Of a stretch of DNA of 5,701 nucleotides, positions 3,868 through 5,701 are shown in pieces; the first letter of the stretch is position 1; every line of letters starts with the position of its first letter. The position numbers were made by a program, and so were the translations under genes. This stretch comes from Acidobacteriota bacterium. GTDB taxonomy: Bacteria; Acidobacteriota; UBA6911. The stretch is from assembly GCA_031254095.1 (NCBI GenBank), contig JAIRVC010000189.1:1-5701 (forward strand). Direction: 5' to 3'. The notes beneath the pieces were generated by a model. That model did not search any database and was not told the origin of the DNA. It saw only the letters and a list, made by a program, of their open reading frames with translations.

Positions 3868-5160
3868 CTATTGTCGCGGAGCGGCAGTTCCGCCGCCGCT
3901 GCCGCCGGAGTAGCCGGAAGGAGAGGCGGAAGCCCCGCCGGAACTTGAGCCGCCGCCTGACGAAGCTCCTGCCGCTCCCGCGCTGTAACCTGAGTAACTG
4001 CCTCCGCCTGACGGTGGAACATATCCGCCCGACGGCGCGGTGTATCCGCCTCCGCCGCCTGTTGCGGCGCTTCCGCGCGGAACAGCCCGGTGTCCCGTAT
4101 CACGCGGGGTTATCTGCACATACCCGCTTCCTGAAGAAAGGCGTCCTTCTGAATAGCCGGACGATCCGCCGCCCGTTGTGCCGCCTCCGCCACTTCCGCC
4201 GCTTCCGCCTCCCACTACAACGGGGTACGTATAGATTGGGTATCCCCACCAGAACGGGGAGTAGTAGCTCCAGTAATAATGCCACGGATAATAGTACCCG
4301 TAATAAGGCGGCTCCATTCTGTAAACATACGTGTAAGTTTCGTTGTTTTGGGCGGCGGGCGAAGCGGCCTCAACCGCGATCCTGTCGTTCTTTTCGATTC
4401 TGAATTTATCCGGAGCTGACAGCGCTACCAGAATGTCGATAATTGAATCGGGAGTTCCGCTTGATTTCATCTTTCTGAGCGATTTTGAGTCCAGTTGCAC
4501 CTGAAGATTTTTTTCGAGCAGCGCCGCTTCCAGAACAACGGTTTCAACGGTTTTTGACAGGCTGATTATTTTGTCGGTGTCCCACGGCGCCGCAAGCGCT
4601 GTCCGCAACACCAGCGAGTCCCGCGCGGAAAAATTTTCTCCATCAGGCGGTAACGTTCTTTCAAACGCGAAGCGCCTTACGGCCAGCCTGTTCTGGCCGG
4701 GTGTTTTTACAAAGAGAATGTCCGCCATGAGATCGGCCGATGTCATCATTTTAAGGGTAAAAATGTTGTACGCCTCGCCCTGACAAACCATCTCCGATTT
4801 TCCCAGAATAATGCCGGTTTGTTTTTCCCATTGATATGTACTGGTTCCGGTACACGCGCTGGATTCAACTGGCCTCGGTATTCCATCCGGAATGATATTT
4901 TCGCCTACGGGCTGTTCCGCGTCTTTCGTCGTAATATTTAAACCTTTGCCGTCGGCGGCCGGACGGATTTCAAGTGATGTCGTTCCGGGCACGGTGCTTT
5001 CGTCAACAGCCGTCCATATTCCAAGCCATGGCAATATCGCCGCATCGGCAGCCGCTTTAGTATCCGCCTGCGCAACGGACATTCCCGGAAGCAGAAACAG
5101 TAACGGCATCAGGAGAAAAAGCCCGCTTTTTTTCAATAAAAACGATACTGTGGTTTTCAT
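3868..5160 (-). CDS. Secreted envelope protein with aromatic-rich segment and Gly/Ser-rich tail
   Basis: The 430-aa product begins with a Sec signal peptide (KK, then a hydrophobic core at about 14-25, cleavage probably after AQA at 30-32). Residues ~40-180 look like a beta-rich domain starting WLGIWTAVDE, with the only two cysteines of the mature protein (C103, C126) placed for a disulfide. A helical part (~205-255) contains SSGTPDSIIDILVALSAP; a similar G-x-PD-x-x-ID-x-MVALS stretch occurs, as I recall, in uncharacterised secreted proteins with Tyr/Gly-rich tails. Residues ~275-318 are crowded with Tyr, Trp and Pro, and ~319-430 are almost wholly Gly and Ser with scattered Tyr. The start ATG 5160 has an excellent AAGGAGG (5166-5172) 5 nt upstream. 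It lies 26 nt after the outer-membrane barrel gene and 19 nt before mntA. The function is unknown; a surface or outer-membrane-associated structural role is inferred from composition only. Confidence 0.85.
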   Translation of the reverse strand: MKTTVSFLLKKSGLFLLMPLLFLLPGMSVAQADTKAAADAAILPWLGIWTAVDESTVPGTTSLEIRPAADGKGLNITTKDAEQPVGENIIPDGIPRPVESSACTGTSTYQWEKQTGIILGKSEMVCQGEAYNIFTLKMMTSADLMADILFVKTPGQNRLAVRRFAFERTLPPDGENFSARDSLVLRTALAAPWDTDKIISLSKTVETVVLEAALLEKNLQVQLDSKSLRKMKSSGTPDSIIDILVALSAPDKFRIEKNDRIAVEAASPAAQNNETYTYVYRMEPPYYGYYYPWHYYWSYYSPFWWGYPIYTYPVVVGGGSGGSGGGGTTGGGSSGYSEGRLSSGSGYVQITPRDTGHRAVPRGSAATGGGGGYTAPSGGYVPPSGGGSYSGYSAGAAGASSGGGSSSGGASASPSGYSGGSGGGTAAPRQ

Positions 5161-5165
5161 AACAA

Positions 5166-5172
5166 CCTCCTT
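5166..5172 (-). promoter_or_regulatory. Strong ribosome binding site of the secreted-protein gene
   Basis: AAGGAGG on the - strand, 5 nt before ATG 5160, is a full-length Shine-Dalgarno match. It decides the start of the secreted-protein gene and suggests efficient translation. Confidence 0.8.
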
Positions 5173-5186
5173 CTGACAGCGATAGT

Positions 5187-5701
5187 TTAAAATCTAAAAT
5201 ACACGCCTCCGAGAATTCTGACGCCCGAAAGATCAATGGGATCAAAACCCGTGAAGGAATTGGAAAGATCGGCGTTCGCCCAGGAATATCTGACTTCGCC
5301 GTTCACAAAAATCCGCGTGGTAAGGTTTATATCAATTCCCCCGGCAATATGCGCCGTCGGCGTCCAGCCTTCGCTTTTCAGCGACATTGAAAAAATATTC
5401 AGGGTTGATTTATCGACAAACCTTCCGGACTGGCTGAAATTGTAATGGAGCGCTCCGCCGCCTCCGCCTATATAAGGATTCAGGCGTGTAGGTATCCATG
5501 CGTAGCTTCCAACAAATTCCCCCGTCTTGCGCGGATAAAAACGAAGCGTTCCCGTAATGGGAGACTGGCTGAACTGCGTGGTCTGCGCGATCGGATCGCC
5601 GTTGTCTTCCACGTAATCACGGGACTCGGATCTGGTCTCGGAACGCGAATATTCAAAACCCGCCACAATCGCAAAATTTGAAGAAACCGAAAATCCGAAA
5701 T
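5187..5701 (-). CDS. Outer-membrane beta-barrel protein, C-terminal part (cut by window edge)
   Basis: The open frame runs unbroken to the right edge, so the N-terminus, including any signal peptide, is outside the window; the visible part is 170 residues. It shows alternating polar/hydrophobic strands separated by turns and loops, for example SSNFAIVAGFEYSRSE, ITGTLRFYPR, LNPYIGGGGGALHYNF, WTPTAHIAGGIDINLT and RIFVNGEVRYSW, and it ends GGVYFRF with a C-terminal Phe, the signal recognised by the BAM machinery. This pattern matches OmpA/OmpW-like or 'outer membrane protein beta-barrel' domains of about 8 strands, though no subfamily can be chosen. A GTG at 5666 is not the true start, since coding character (FGFSVSSNFAI) continues upstream of it. 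It is the first visible gene of the apparent leftward operon. Confidence 0.88.
   Translation of the reverse strand, partial: FGFSVSSNFAIVAGFEYSRSETRSESRDYVEDNGDPIAQTTQFSQSPITGTLRFYPRKTGEFVGSYAWIPTRLNPYIGGGGGALHYNFSQSGRFVDKSTLNIFSMSLKSEGWTPTAHIAGGIDINLTTRIFVNGEVRYSWANADLSNSFTGFDPIDLSGVRILGGVYFRF

Noticed and set aside
3849..4103. N-terminal extension of the mntA-like gene
   Set aside because: It overlaps the Gly/Ser-rich coding region out of frame. The Ala/Arg/Gln-rich peptide is what GC-rich Gly codons give in another frame, and family length fits a start at 3848.
3945..4403. 152-codon + strand open frame opposite the secreted-protein gene
   Set aside because: The Arg/Leu/Pro-rich product is an antisense shadow of Gly/Ser codons. 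No ribosome binding site or recognisable domain.
5187..5666. Complete 159-aa barrel protein starting at GTG 5666
   Set aside because: Coding character with beta-strand pattern continues upstream without a stop to the window edge, so the gene is truncated by the window.

Overview
The window looks like a chromosomal segment of a Gram-negative (outer-membrane-bearing) bacterium of roughly even base composition. The support is a beta-barrel protein with a C-terminal aromatic (YFRF) end and a signal-peptide-bearing envelope protein on the right. The phylum cannot be fixed from the sequence. The mix of an orphan zinc-LID adenylate kinase, TenA, ThpR, a MntA/HepT pair and small dispersed palindromic repeats fits many environmental or anaerobic lineages (Elusimicrobiota-like is a guess only).

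Left end (1-325): the 3' end of an unrecognised + strand gene is split by a 144-bp MITE-like palindromic element (35-178). The element has 28-bp terminal inverted repeats with one mismatch and is flanked by a 4-bp direct repeat, CTGT. Removing the element plus one CTGT rejoins the two gene halves in one open frame, so this is a readable insertional disruption.

Middle left (326-1462): a small three-helix membrane protein, then a solitary adenylate kinase with a Cys4 (zinc-type) LID, both on + and probably co-transcribed. Convergent to them is tenA (aminopyrimidine/thiamin salvage, - strand). Divergent from tenA is thpR (RNA 2',3'-cyclic phosphodiesterase, + strand).

A dispersed repeat family not explained by the genes occurs three times around tenA and thpR: copy A (about 1371-1462, inverted, between adk and tenA), copy C (about 2265-2348, thpR leader) and copy B (about 2873-2955, running over the thpR stop codon). 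Copies A and B carry a strong GC hairpin. All three have tandem AGTGGTC-like heptamers followed by CAGAAAAA and a conserved AACCATCTTT...GGTAA...TCTG block.

Right half (2984-5701, all - strand, transcribed right to left): the C-terminal part of an outer-membrane beta-barrel protein (cut by the window edge), a secreted protein with an aromatic-rich segment and a long Gly/Ser-rich tail, then a MntA-type nucleotidyltransferase antitoxin and a HepT-type HEPN toxin with an 8-nt gene overlap. Gaps of 26 and 19 nt suggest the toxin-antitoxin pair may be read through from the envelope genes. The MntA active-site signature has Phe where Ser is expected.

The most notable points are the footprint of the MITE insertion, the three-copy repeat family including a copy that supplies the end of thpR, and the altered MntA motif. 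No clearly new multi-gene system is visible.
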